From positions 1 to 9,831 of the forward strand of contig JBGAHT010000073.1 of assembly GCA_044226035.1 (NCBI GenBank): 9,831 nucleotides of DNA, written 5' to 3'. The DNA is from Pseudoluteimonas sp044226035. GTDB taxonomy: Bacteria > Pseudomonadota > Gammaproteobacteria > Xanthomonadales > Xanthomonadaceae. Under the pieces are notes generated by a model. That model saw only the letters and a program-made list of their open reading frames with translations. It had not been told where the DNA came from and did not search any database. The position numbers and the translations under genes are program-made. Shown here piece after piece: positions 1 through 9,170 of the stretch. The first letter of the stretch is position 1; each line of letters opens with the position of its first letter.

Positions 1-171
1 ATCGAGGCCGCGCATGCAGCCGCGCCGGGCAGCGTGCTCGCCGCCGGCCGCGACGGCATCGACGTGGCCTGCGGCGAAGATGCCTTGCGCATCCGCGTGC
101 TGCAGCGCGAGGGCGGCAAGGCGATCACCGCCGCGGATTACCTCAACGCCCGCCGCGACCTGATCGCATGA
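1..171 (+). CDS. fmt: Methionyl-tRNA formyltransferase, C-terminal fragment (5' end outside window)
   Basis: The frame is open from the first base and ends at a TGA at 169-171, giving the last 56 residues of a protein. The fragment belongs to the C-terminal OB-like domain of Fmt, which formylates Met-tRNAfMet for translation initiation in the cytoplasm. Seen directly: a segment reading GIDVACGEDALRIRVLQ followed by REGGKAITAADYLNARR, which matches the usual Fmt ending (LQ..GGK, then a D/Q-rich helix and L-N-x-R). The stop overlaps the rsmB start as ATGA, so the two are probably translationally coupled. The fmt-rsmB order is a classic bacterial arrangement and supports the call. The catalytic formyltransferase domain is not in the window. 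Confidence 0.9.
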   Translation: MEAAHAAAPGSVLAAGRDGIDVACGEDALRIRVLQREGGKAITAADYLNARRDLIA

Positions 172-1454
172 ACGCCGGCGTCGCCGCGCGCGCGGCCGCG
201 GTGCGCATCCTCGATGCGGTCGCGCATCGCGGGCGCTCGCTCAAGGCCGAATTCGCGAACGCGCTGCCCGCGTTGCCCGATCCGCGCGACCGCGCCCTGG
301 CCGAGGCCATCGTGTTCGCCGCGTTGCGCGGACGCGCGCGTTACGACGCGGCGATCGCGGCGTGGATGCCGAAACCGCCCGGCCGCCGCGACGGCGAACT
401 GCGCGCGCTACTATGGGCCGGATTCGCGCAACTCGACGCGCTGGGCCTGCCGACGCACGCCGCGGTCGATGCCACCGTCGATGCGGCGCGCGCGAACGGG
501 CGCACGCACCAGGCCGGGCTGGTGAACGCGCTGTTGCGGCGCGCGCTGCGCGAGCCCCTGCCGCAAGTCGACGCGGGCGCGGCGTGGCCGGAATGGCTGG
601 CGAAGCGCCTTCGCAACGATTGGCCCGAAGATGCCGATGCGATCTTCGCCGAAAGCGCGAAGCCGGCGCCGATGTGGCTGCGCGTCAATCGACGCCGCGG
701 TTCCCGCGACGATTACGCGCAACGCCTGCGCGAGGCCGGCATCGAAGCGGTCGTCGTCGACGGCCTGGTCGATGCGCTGCGGCTCGAACGCGCGCTTCCG
801 GTCGCGGAATTGCCCGGTTTCGACGCGGGCGACGTCTCGGTGCAGGACGGCAGCGCGCAGGCGGTGGCCGATGCGCTTTCGCCGCCGGCGGGCAGCCGCG
901 TGCTCGATGCCTGCGCCGCGCCCGGCGGCAAGTCCGCGCACCTCGCCGAGCGCGATCCGACGCTGCGCATCGTCGCGCTCGACGTCGACGCGCGCCGCGT
1001 GCGGCGCATGCAGGACACCTTCGCGCGGCTCGGGCTGGAGATCGAATCGCGCGCCGCCGATGCGACCGATCCCGCCGCGTGGCGGGAGGGAACCGCGTTC
1101 GACGCGATCCTGCTCGACGCGCCGTGTTCGGCCACCGGCATCGTGCGCCGGCAGCCGGACGTGCTGTTGCACCGGCGCGAATCCGACCTCGCGGCGCTCA
1201 CCGGGTTGCAGTCGCGGTTGCTGGAGGCGGCGTGGCCGGCGCTCGCGCCCGGCGGCATGCTGCTCTACGCCACCTGTTCGATCCTGGCCGTGGAAAACGC
1301 CGACCAGATACGGGCCTTCCTCGCGCGCCATCCCGATGCCCGGCTGGAACCGCTGGATGCGCGATTCGGCCGCGACACCGGCTTCGGCGCGCAGCGGCTT
1401 CCCGGCGAAGGCGGCATGGACGGCTTCTTCTACGCGCGCCTGCGCAAGCGCTGA
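168..1454 (+). CDS. rsmB: 16S rRNA (cytosine-967-C5)-methyltransferase RsmB
   Basis: This 428-residue protein has the usual RsmB length and needs SAM to methylate C967 of 16S rRNA. The N-terminal ~140 residues are an all-helical NusB-like RNA-binding domain (start AARAAAVRILDAVAHRGRSL). The C-terminal part is a Rossmann-like methyltransferase: the SAM-binding motif LDACAAPGGKSAHL is at about residues 246-259, DAPCSATGIVRR begins at about 317 and YATCSILAVEN begins at about 367. RNA m5C methyltransferases use two cysteines, in the motif IV PC and motif VI TC. Both are present (Cys320 and Cys370); in the family the TC cysteine is the nucleophile. The ATG at 168 is preferred because it overlaps the fmt stop and gives the full NusB-like domain. 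The frame is intact. Confidence 0.95.
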   Translation: MNAGVAARAAAVRILDAVAHRGRSLKAEFANALPALPDPRDRALAEAIVFAALRGRARYDAAIAAWMPKPPGRRDGELRALLWAGFAQLDALGLPTHAAVDATVDAARANGRTHQAGLVNALLRRALREPLPQVDAGAAWPEWLAKRLRNDWPEDADAIFAESAKPAPMWLRVNRRRGSRDDYAQRLREAGIEAVVVDGLVDALRLERALPVAELPGFDAGDVSVQDGSAQAVADALSPPAGSRVLDACAAPGGKSAHLAERDPTLRIVALDVDARRVRRMQDTFARLGLEIESRAADATDPAAWREGTAFDAILLDAPCSATGIVRRQPDVLLHRRESDLAALTGLQSRLLEAAWPALAPGGMLLYATCSILAVENADQIRAFLARHPDARLEPLDARFGRDTGFGAQRLPGEGGMDGFFYARLRKR

Positions 1455-1484
1455 CCCGTTCCGGCGGCGGCTATCATTCCGCGC

Positions 1485-3191
1485 ATGCACAAGACCCGCG
1501 CCGCTCGCGAGACATGGCTGTTCTGGCTCGTCGCCGTGCTGGTGATCGGCGCCGGGCTGGGCCTGCGCGATCCATGGCCGGCCGACGAGCCGAGGTTCGC
1601 GCTCGTCGCCAAACAGATGGTGGAAAGCGGCGACTGGCTGTTCCCGCATCGCGGGGTGGAACTGTATTCGGACAAGCCGCCGATGCTGATGTGGTTGCAG
1701 GCGGCCGCGTACGAACTGCTGCGCGACTGGCGCGTTGCCTTCCTGTTGCCGTCGCTGCTGGCATCGCTCGGCACCCTGTGGTGCGTGGTCGACCTGGGCC
1801 GCCGGCTGTGGACGCGGCGCGTGGGCTTGTACGCGGGCTGGGCGCTGCTGTTCGCGCTGCAGTTCACCTACCAGGCGAAGAAGGCGCAGATCGATCCGCT
1901 GGTCACGTTCTGGATCACGCTCGCCAACTACGGCCTGCTGCGCTTCAACCTCGATCGCGGCGAGGGCAGGGCGCAGTGGCGTTACTGGGTGCTCGGCTGG
2001 TTCGCGGCCGGGCTGGGCACGATCACCAAGGGCGTGGGCGTGCTCGCGCTGGCGATGCTGTTGCCGGCGCTGTACGCGGGCTGGCGCGGCTGGCCGCGGA
2101 TCCGCAAGCCCGCGCTGGATCCGCGCCTGCTGCTCGGGCCGCTGGCGTTCGCCGCCGCCGCCGCGCTGTGGCTCGCGCCGATGCTGTCCGTCGCGCTGTC
2201 GCGCCACGATCCGGCGTTCGCCGCCTACGTGCAGGACATCCTGTTCCACCAGACCGCCGGTCGTTACGCCAAGTCCTGGGACCATCCGCATTCGCCGCTG
2301 TATTACCTGGGCGTGATGCCGTCGATGTGGATTCCGCCGTTGCTGGCGTTGCCGTGGGCCTTGCCCGCGTGGCGGCGCCGCCTCGAGCGCCGCGATCCGC
2401 GTTACTTGTTGCCGCTGGCCTGGTGGGTGCTGGTGGTGCTGTTCTTCTCGATCCCGCACGGCAAGCGCGATGTCTACATCATGCCGGCGCTGCCGATGGC
2501 ATGCCTGGCGCTGGCGCCGCTGTTGCCGGGCATCGTGCGCAAGGCGTGGCCGCGCCGGATCGCGTGGATGTTCGCGCTTGCGCTCGTCGCCGCCTGCATC
2601 GGCGCGGGCCTGGCGATGCAGTTCGGCAATCCGTCGTTCGAGGCGCGCTTCGCCATCGAACGCGGCTTCGAGCCGGGCGCGTCCGCGGTGGTCTGGCTGC
2701 TGCTGGCGATGGGCGCCTGGGGCATCGCCGGGATGCTGTGGTTCCGCAGCCGGCCGGTGCCGGCGATGCTCAGCGTGCTGGCTGGCCTGTGGGTGCTGTA
2801 CGGCCTCGCCGGCTATCCGTTGCTGAACGCGTCGGGCTCGGCGCGCGGCCTGATGCAGGCGGTGGGCGCGAGCATCGGCCCGCGCACCGAACTGGGCCTG
2901 GTCGCGTGGAAGGAACAGAACCTGCTGATGGCCGACCGCCCGGCCAAGACCTGGGGCTTCGTGATGCCGCCGCACGAACAGCTGGCCGCGGCCATGCCGT
3001 GGCTGCGCGCGGACCCCACGCGCAAGGTGCTCATCCTGCAGGCGGTGATGGAGCCGTGCGTGGACCGCGCGCATGCCCGGTTCGCAGGCGTCGCCAATCG
3101 CAGGCGCTGGTGGTTGATCGATGCCTCCTCGCTGCGCCCCGGCTGCGTGCCGACCCCGGTGCAGGGTTGGCGCGGCGCGGATTACGAGTAG
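1485..3191 (+). CDS. ArnT/PMT-like integral-membrane glycosyltransferase (GT-C fold)
   Basis: This 568-residue, strongly hydrophobic protein has about 11-12 predicted membrane segments by eye, the first at residues ~11-27. It resembles the GT39/GT83 group (PMT_2, ArnT-like), which moves a sugar from a polyprenyl-phosphate donor to a lipid or protein on the periplasmic side. Support: an acidic DEPRFALVAKQM motif in the first luminal loop (Asp34, Glu35), then GDWLFP, then YSDKPPMLMWLQ near 61-72. A late SIPHGKRDVYIMPALP at about 321-336 matches the ArnT-type P.GK..YI.P signature. The C-terminal ~100 residues are soluble. The gene starts 30 bp after rsmB with no strong ribosome site and may be read from the same transcript. 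Its last 10 bases overlap the convergent gene on the other strand. The acceptor (lipid A, undecaprenyl lipid or protein) cannot be decided here, so no symbol is given. Confidence 0.8.
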   Translation: MHKTRAARETWLFWLVAVLVIGAGLGLRDPWPADEPRFALVAKQMVESGDWLFPHRGVELYSDKPPMLMWLQAAAYELLRDWRVAFLLPSLLASLGTLWCVVDLGRRLWTRRVGLYAGWALLFALQFTYQAKKAQIDPLVTFWITLANYGLLRFNLDRGEGRAQWRYWVLGWFAAGLGTITKGVGVLALAMLLPALYAGWRGWPRIRKPALDPRLLLGPLAFAAAAALWLAPMLSVALSRHDPAFAAYVQDILFHQTAGRYAKSWDHPHSPLYYLGVMPSMWIPPLLALPWALPAWRRRLERRDPRYLLPLAWWVLVVLFFSIPHGKRDVYIMPALPMACLALAPLLPGIVRKAWPRRIAWMFALALVAACIGAGLAMQFGNPSFEARFAIERGFEPGASAVVWLLLAMGAWGIAGMLWFRSRPVPAMLSVLAGLWVLYGLAGYPLLNASGSARGLMQAVGASIGPRTELGLVAWKEQNLLMADRPAKTWGFVMPPHEQLAAAMPWLRADPTRKVLILQAVMEPCVDRAHARFAGVANRRRWWLIDASSLRPGCVPTPVQGWRGADYE

Positions 3192-4195
3192 CCCGCGAGC
3201 GTGCGGAGACGTTCGACCGCTTCGTCCAGGCCGTTGTGCAAGCCCAGCGCGCGCGCGCCTTCGCGCAATGCCGCACGCGCCGCGTCGTCGCCGGCGAGCG
3301 ACTGCGCCATCGTGGCGAGGGCCGCGGGTTGGCCATCGTGCACAAGCCGCACGGCGCCGGCCTGCGCCAGCCAGCGCACGCGCTTCGCCTGCTCCGCCTG
3401 CAACGGCGATGCCACCACCGGAGTGCCGAGCGCCAGCGCCTGCACCAGCAGGCTGCCACCGGCGAGCACCGCGACCCGGGCGCCGGCGAGCAGGGCCATC
3501 AATTCCGCATTCGGCAGCGCGCCGACGTCGAACGCCGGCGCCTGCGCGGGCGTGGCAATGGCCAGCGTGGCCAGGCCGTCGCGTGCGAGCAGGGTCGCGG
3601 CCGCGCCGAAGCGATCCGCCGCACCGGCATGCCGGCCACCGCCGGTGCTGACCACGGCATAAGGCGCGTCGCCGAGATGGAAGCGCGCGCGCAATGGCTC
3701 GAGTTCGGCAGGCGGGGCGAAGAAGGTCGCGTAACGGCGTATCGCCACCCGCGGATATCGCCAGCGCGCCCAGCGTTCGCGCCAACCCGGTGCGCCCAGC
3801 AGGTCGGCGCCGACGAACCAATGCTCGTCGATCAGCGCCATGCGTCGCCCGCGCAAGCCGCGCCGGCGCGCGCTCGGCCGCGAACTCAGCAGCACGTTGC
3901 GCGCACCAGCCTCGCGCGCGGCGCTCAGGCTTTCCACGCGTGCGTTGCCATCGAACACCACGACCGCGGGACGCTGCGCACGAATGGCGGCGGCGACCTC
4001 GCCGGGGGAACGGGTAGGCGACGCCGGCAGCCAAAGCGTCGGGAAGCCCGGGTCCTGCGCGCCCTCGGCGAGCAGGAAATGCGACTCGATTCCGGGCGCC
4101 GAAGCGCGCAAGGCCGATGCCAGCAGCGTGCAACGCTGCGCCTCGCCGCTGCCTGCGCTGCCGGATACCGGGACGAACAGCAGGCGTGCGGGCAT
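3182..4195 (-). CDS. MurG-like (GT-B) glycosyltransferase, function unknown
   Basis: This is 337 residues from an ATG at 4195. An upstream in-frame ATG at 4258 exists, but 4195 has a strong Shine-Dalgarno GGAGGAG (complement of 4201-4207) five bases ahead and begins with the hydrophobic Rossmann strand PARLLFVPVSGSAGSGEAQR. The second half carries a GT28/MurG-type pattern: VVSTGGGRHAG at about residues 181-191, then PNAELMALLAGARVAVLAGG and LALGTPVVASPLQAEQA at about 228-270. This is the usual GT-B layout in which the C-terminal domain binds the nucleotide sugar. No membrane segment is evident, so it is probably cytoplasmic or membrane-associated. It converges on the ArnT-like gene (10-bp overlap) and diverges from the next gene across about 60 bp. 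A PseG-like nucleotide-sugar hydrolase is an alternative. The frame is intact. Confidence 0.7.
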   Translation of the reverse strand: MPARLLFVPVSGSAGSGEAQRCTLLASALRASAPGIESHFLLAEGAQDPGFPTLWLPASPTRSPGEVAAAIRAQRPAVVVFDGNARVESLSAAREAGARNVLLSSRPSARRRGLRGRRMALIDEHWFVGADLLGAPGWRERWARWRYPRVAIRRYATFFAPPAELEPLRARFHLGDAPYAVVSTGGGRHAGAADRFGAAATLLARDGLATLAIATPAQAPAFDVGALPNAELMALLAGARVAVLAGGSLLVQALALGTPVVASPLQAEQAKRVRWLAQAGAVRLVHDGQPAALATMAQSLAGDDAARAALREGARALGLHNGLDEAVERLRTLAGYS

Positions 4196-4256
4196 GATGG
4201 CTCCTCCGGGGCGCGCCGAGTTTAGCTTCGCCCCATCATCGCCCGGTGCCGCGCGC
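4196..4256. promoter_or_regulatory. Short divergent intergenic region with a strong SD for the minus-strand gene
   Basis: These 61 bp separate two divergent glycosyltransferase-like genes and must hold both start regions. The minus-strand gene has GGAGGAG (complement of 4201-4207) at ideal spacing. The plus-strand gene has no clear Shine-Dalgarno. Two small inverted repeats are visible: GGGGCG at 4208-4213 with CGCCCC at 4229-4234, and ATGATGG at 4194-4200 with CCATCAT at 4233-4239. Both are short enough to be chance in GC-rich DNA. No convincing -10/-35 pair was found. Confidence 0.4.
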
Positions 4257-5202
4257 ATGACCGATGCCCCGACGACCTTCTACGCCGACGTGCCCGATGC
4301 CGAGCTCGCCGGCTGGCGCGCGCTCCGACCCGACGCCGAGCCGCAGCGCCTGGTGCGCGGCGACGAGTGCTGGATCGCCCAGACCCACGCGCGCCTGCGC
4401 GACGCCGGCGCCGCCGTGCGCATGGACAACCGCGTGCCGAATGCCGGCGTGGTCGTGTTCTACGCGGGCGACAAGCGCGCCGTGCGGAGGGCTTTCGATC
4501 CGCGCGGCAAGGCGTTGCTGGTCGCGGTGCGCAGCGACGCCCACCCAGGCTTCGCTGACCGCGAGATTGCGGCGAACGCGCCGCCGGCCGACGGCGTGTG
4601 CCCTGTACCTGCCGCAATTGGCCGCAGCCGGGACTGTTGCCGCGATCTCGCGCGCGGCGACGCTGCGCGTCGCCAATTTCGGCACGCCGCAGAACCTCGC
4701 CGCCGGCTTCGATGCATCGAACAGCATTCCTTCCTGCAGGCGCGTGGCATCGAGTTCCATTGCCGTTACGCCGGCGACGCGGAGAAGCGGAACGATTACC
4801 GCGATGTCGATGCCTTGCCTGGCGATCCGCCGGAATCGATGGGGCCTGCGCAACAAGCCGGCGTGGAAACTGTTCAACGCCTGGCTGGCCGGCGTGCCGG
4901 CGATCCTGGGACCGGAGGCGGGCTATCGCGAATTGCGCCGCGATCCGCTCGATTACCTCGAAGCGGGCGATCCGGACGCGGCGATGCAGGCATTGGCGCG
5001 CCTGCTCGACGAGCCCGGGCTGTATCCGGCGATGGTCGCGAACGGTACCGCGCGCGGTGCCGATTTCACCGTGGAGGCGACCGCGCGCATGGCAGCGTAC
5101 TCGCTGGCGGTGCTGGTGCGCCGATCCGGCCCAGCGGCCGCCGCGTCGCGCGCGCGCGCCGCGCGCACGGTTGCGGCGGCGTGGCCCAGCAAGAACGGCT
5201 GA
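4257..5202 (+). CDS. Putative GT-B-like glycosyltransferase, frame interrupted by several indels
   Basis: A protein of about 315 residues can be reconstructed only by moving among the three plus frames. It starts at the ATG at 4257 (MTDAPTTFYADVPDAELAGW) and reads cleanly to about 4598. Recognisable pieces then alternate: LYLP (from 4603), WPQPGLLPR (from 4619), RDLARGDAAR (from 4641), VANFGTPQNLAAGFDAS (from 4669), FLQARGIEFHCRYAGD and EKRNDYRDVDAL. After about 4845 one frame runs to the TGA at 5200-5202 and includes LRNKPAWKLFNAWLAGVPAI and LGPEAGYRELRRDPLDYLE. The pattern KP..K.FNAWLAG.P.I.GPE..YRELR resembles the donor-binding half of GT-B glycosyltransferases, and I recall similar uncharacterised bacterial proteins with Q-PGL-PRD and YRDVDA blocks. 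At least six small indels are needed. Conserved blocks survive on both sides of each break, which fits sequencing error better than decay. It ends one base before the convergent acyltransferase stop. Confidence 0.6.
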
Positions 5203-5203
5203 A

Positions 5204-6149
5204 TCAGCGCCGCCGGCGCTCGATGTCGCGGTAGGGGTTGTCCTCGCCGCGTCCCGAAGGGCGCAGGGTGTAGCGCTTGTAGGTCCACTGGTATTGCGCC
5301 AAGTCGCGCGCGCGATGCGTTCGACCGCGGCGTTGAGCGCGCGCACGCCGACGCCGTCGCGGTCGATGCGATCTCGGCCCCGGCGTTCGACGTGGACGAC
5401 AAACCCCGGCGGCGAGGCGCCGTCGGCCGCCGGCAGGCGTTCGCACCAGGCGAACACCACGGTCGCGCCGCTGCGCGCGGCCAGGCGCGAGAGCAAGGTC
5501 ATGGTCAGCGCCGGCATGCCGAAGAACGGCGCGAATTCGCCATCGCCGCTCTTGGGTTGCTGGTCGGGCAGGATCCCGACCACGCCGCCCTCGCGCAGGC
5601 TGCGCAGCAGCTGGCGCACGCCGCTGGCCTCGGCGCGGACCTGGGTCACGCGGTGCGCGTCGTCGTCCGCGGCGCGCACGCGGCGCAGGAACGCCTCGCC
5701 CACGCGCGATTCCGGCGGCGCGTACAGGATCGAGATCGGCGTCTTCATCGCCAGCCACTGGTTCAGCAGTTCCCAGTTGCCGTGATGCGGCGCGGCCACG
5801 ATCACCCCGCGGCCGCCGGCGATGGCGGCGTCGAACAGGGATTCGCCCTCGGTCGCGCGGACCAGGGCCAGGTTGCGCGAGTGCGGGCGGGTCCAGAACC
5901 GCAGCGTTTCCAGCAATTGGCGCGCGGTCGTGTCCAGCACCCGCGCGCGCAACGCGTCGCGTTCGGCCGCGCCATCTGCGGGAAGGCGAGCTCGAGGTTG
6001 CGCAGCGCGACCCGGCTTTCGCGCGCATCCGTGCGCAACCACAGCCGCGCGATGCGCGCGGCCAGCCACGCATGCCAGCGCCAGGGCAGGCGTCCGGCGA
6101 GGCGCGCGAGCGCGAACAGGAGGGCGGCGGCGAGGCGTTGTCGCCGCAT
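5204..6149 (-). CDS. LpxL/HtrB-family lipid A (lysophospholipid-type) acyltransferase, two frameshifts
   Basis: The reconstructed protein has about 315 residues, normal for the family, which adds a secondary acyl chain to lipid A precursors (or acylates other lipids) at the inner membrane. The start is the ATG at 6149 (MRRQRLAAALLFALARLAGR), giving a hydrophobic or amphipathic N-terminus followed by SRVALRNLELAFPQM. The frame changes near 5965-5975 and continues with ERDALRARVLDTTARQLLET. The catalytic HX4(D/E) motif is seen as PHHGNWELLNQWLA, coded around 5760-5790. Next come the family blocks GGVVGILPDQQPKSGDGEF and APFFGMPALTMTLLSRLA. A second shift in a GCGCGC run near 5296-5308 joins VERIARA to LAQYQWTYKRYTLRPSGRG and the TGA at 5204-5206. 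The frames suggest single-base consensus errors. The gene is divergent from dtd. The exact acyl chain and acceptor cannot be told from sequence. Confidence 0.8.
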
Positions 6150-6213
6150 TGTAGGCGCTGTCGTCGCGCGATCGAACGATCTCGGCGCCGTCGCGGCTGA
6201 AGCCGCTCCTACC
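6150..6213. repeat. REP/BIME-type palindromic repeat between divergent genes
   Basis: At 6190-6213 the sequence GTCGCGGCTGAAGCCGCTCC plus TACC contains a perfect hairpin, GCGGCT (6193-6198), GA, AGCCGC (6201-6206). Its complement, beginning GTAGGAGCGGCTTCAGCC, is the common REP sequence of Xanthomonadaceae and pseudomonads as I recall it. On the left, about 6150-6170 (TTGTAGGCGCTGTCGTCGCG) looks like a degraded inverted second copy. Between them lies the palindrome GATCG-AA-CGATC. The pair therefore resembles a two-unit BIME. It fills the gap between the acyltransferase start and dtd. Confidence 0.7.
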
Positions 6214-6224
6214 TGGTGTGCGGA

Positions 6225-6657
6225 ATGCTCGCCCTCATCCAGCGCGTGACCGAAGCCCGCGTCGTCGTCGATGGCGAAACCGTCGGCGCGATCGGCCCGG
6301 GGCTGCTCGCGCTGGTCGGGATCCAGCCCGGCGACGGCGCGCCGCAGGTCGCGCGCATGTGCGAACGCCTGCTCGGCTATCGCGTCTTCGCCGACGAAGT
6401 TGGGCGCATGAACCGCTCGCTTGCTGGGAACCGGCGGCGGCCTGCTGCTGGTCAGCCTGTTCACCCTGGTCGCGGACTACGTCATCCTCGCGCTGAGTTT
6501 CAACGCCGCTGCACCGGCCGAAGCTGAACGGATCTTCGGCGAACTGGTCGCCGCCTGTCGCCTGCGCCTGCCCGCGGGGGTGGAAACCGGGCGTTTCGGC
6601 GCCCATATGCAGGTCAGCCTGGTCAACGACGGCCCGGTCACCTTCCTGCTGCAGGCA
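6225..6657 (+). CDS. dtd: D-aminoacyl-tRNA deacylase (frameshifted; stop codon not visible)
   Basis: DTD removes D-amino acids from mischarged tRNAs in the cytoplasm. The ATG at 6225 starts MLALIQRVTEARVVVDGE, then GAIGPGLLALVGIQPGD and FADEVGRMNRSL, a typical DTD N-terminal half. A one-base shift near 6418-6425 moves the frame to TGGGLLLVSLFTLVAD. The family motif here is S-Q-x-T-L, so Q reads as L. The next stretch (YVILAL, about 6475-6495) replaces the expected charged R-K-G-x-R-P-S-F region and looks garbled. The ending is good: PAEAERIFGELVAACRLRL, VETGRFGAHMQVSLVNDGPV and TFLLQA, including the Gly-cisPro motif (GPVT). DTD normally stops right after this point, but no in-frame stop occurs before rpoD, so the end given is the last conserved codon. 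The likely cause is consensus error. Confidence 0.85.
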
Positions 6658-6713
6658 GGGCGGACCTTGGCCCGTCGCGCTCTCGCCATGGCATGGAAGA
6701 ACCTGCTCTACGG

Positions 6714-6719
6714 TATAAT
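6714..6719 (+). promoter_or_regulatory. Consensus -10 box (TATAAT) upstream of rpoD
   Basis: A perfect TATAAT lies 39 bases ahead of the preferred rpoD start, inside GGTATAATGCAGGG. At the optimal spacing I see only GCATGG (6691-6696), which is not a convincing -35. Transcription would start near 6726 and give a leader of about 30 nt with no obvious Shine-Dalgarno. The box sits just after the end of dtd and suggests rpoD has its own promoter. Confidence 0.65.
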
Positions 6720-6757
6720 GCAGGGTTCCCTTCCCCACTTCCCCGATGGCGCGCCCC

Positions 6758-8662
<1,905 letters not shown>

Positions 8663-8679
8663 CGTTCTTCCTCCCCCTC

Positions 8680-8702
8680 GCGGGGAAGGGCGGCTTCCCC
8701 GC
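8680..8702. other. GC-rich hairpin just after rpoD
   Basis: A perfect 9-bp inverted repeat, GCGGGGAAG (8680-8688) and CTTCCCCGC (8694-8702), has a 5-nt loop and starts 18 bases after the rpoD stop. No T-tract follows it. It lies directly ahead of the intrinsic terminator and could protect the rpoD mRNA 3' end or assist termination; that role is inference. Confidence 0.6.
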
Positions 8703-8708
8703 CGCACG

Positions 8709-8735
8709 AAAAGCCCGCCGCATGGCGGGCTTTTT
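8709..8735 (+). terminator. Rho-independent terminator of rpoD
   Basis: The stem GCCCGCC (8713-8719) pairs with GGCGGGC (8724-8730) across a GCAT loop. It is followed by five T (8731-8735) and preceded by AAAA, so it may also work on the other strand. It lies about 50 bases after the rpoD stop and upstream of the tRNA, separating the two transcription units. Confidence 0.9.
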
Positions 8736-8759
8736 CGTTCCACTACAATCGTCCGCGAC

Positions 8760-8835
<76 letters not shown>

Positions 8836-9170
8836 CCCAGTCAGCCGTTGACCGATTCTCAGCCCAAGTCCTTCGATTTCCCGGGGATTTGGCTGCGGTT
8901 CGGCAGGGCAGGTTCGTCTCCGTAGGCGGACGCTGGCCGTTTCGGAGGGGATTTCTCAGCTGCACAAATGGTCAACCAAAGGCGACGGCCATCCTGCTGT
9001 GGTAAAGAAGCAGCTTCCGACCCAAGCTGTCATTGGGGCCGTACAGCATGCCGCTCTGCTAGCGCATCGCGCCACGGCGGTGCCCATTTGGATCGCAATG
9101 TGTGCGACGCCGCCGGTTCAAACTCTTTACGCAGGTGATTTGCTTGCCCGTTAGGATCGGGCTTGACGTA
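8836..9170. other. Region without a convincing gene, at the boundary after the tRNA
   Basis: These 335 bases hold no ORF with recognisable family features; the one open frame of 67 codons begins inside the tRNA and is not credible. Two small hairpins are visible. One is CAGCTT (9011-9016), CCGACCC, AAGCTG (9024-9029), inside a segment GAAGCAGCTTCCGACCCAAG that resembles a decayed non-coding repeat I associate with other proteobacterial intergenic regions. The other is GCCCG (9146-9150) and CGGGC (9158-9162), just beyond the stop of the minus-strand regulator and a weak terminator candidate without a T-run. No integrase gene and no second copy of the tRNA 3' end was found here. Confidence 0.5.

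Noticed and set aside
362..4225. Very long open frames covering rsmB to the GT genes on both strands (1287 and 1240 codons)
   Set aside because: They are arginine- and alanine-rich shadow frames typical of GC-rich DNA, and they overlap genes with clear family motifs in other frames.
5204..6073. Alternative 289-codon minus-strand frame as the acyltransferase
   Set aside because: Only its last ~35 residues belong to the gene; the rest is an arginine-rich shadow of the true frame, which carries the HHGNWE motif.
9114..9124. GGTTCAAACTC as a possible second copy of the tRNA T-arm (att site)
   Set aside because: Only 8 of 11 bases match the tRNA sequence and the flanking bases do not match, so it is within chance.
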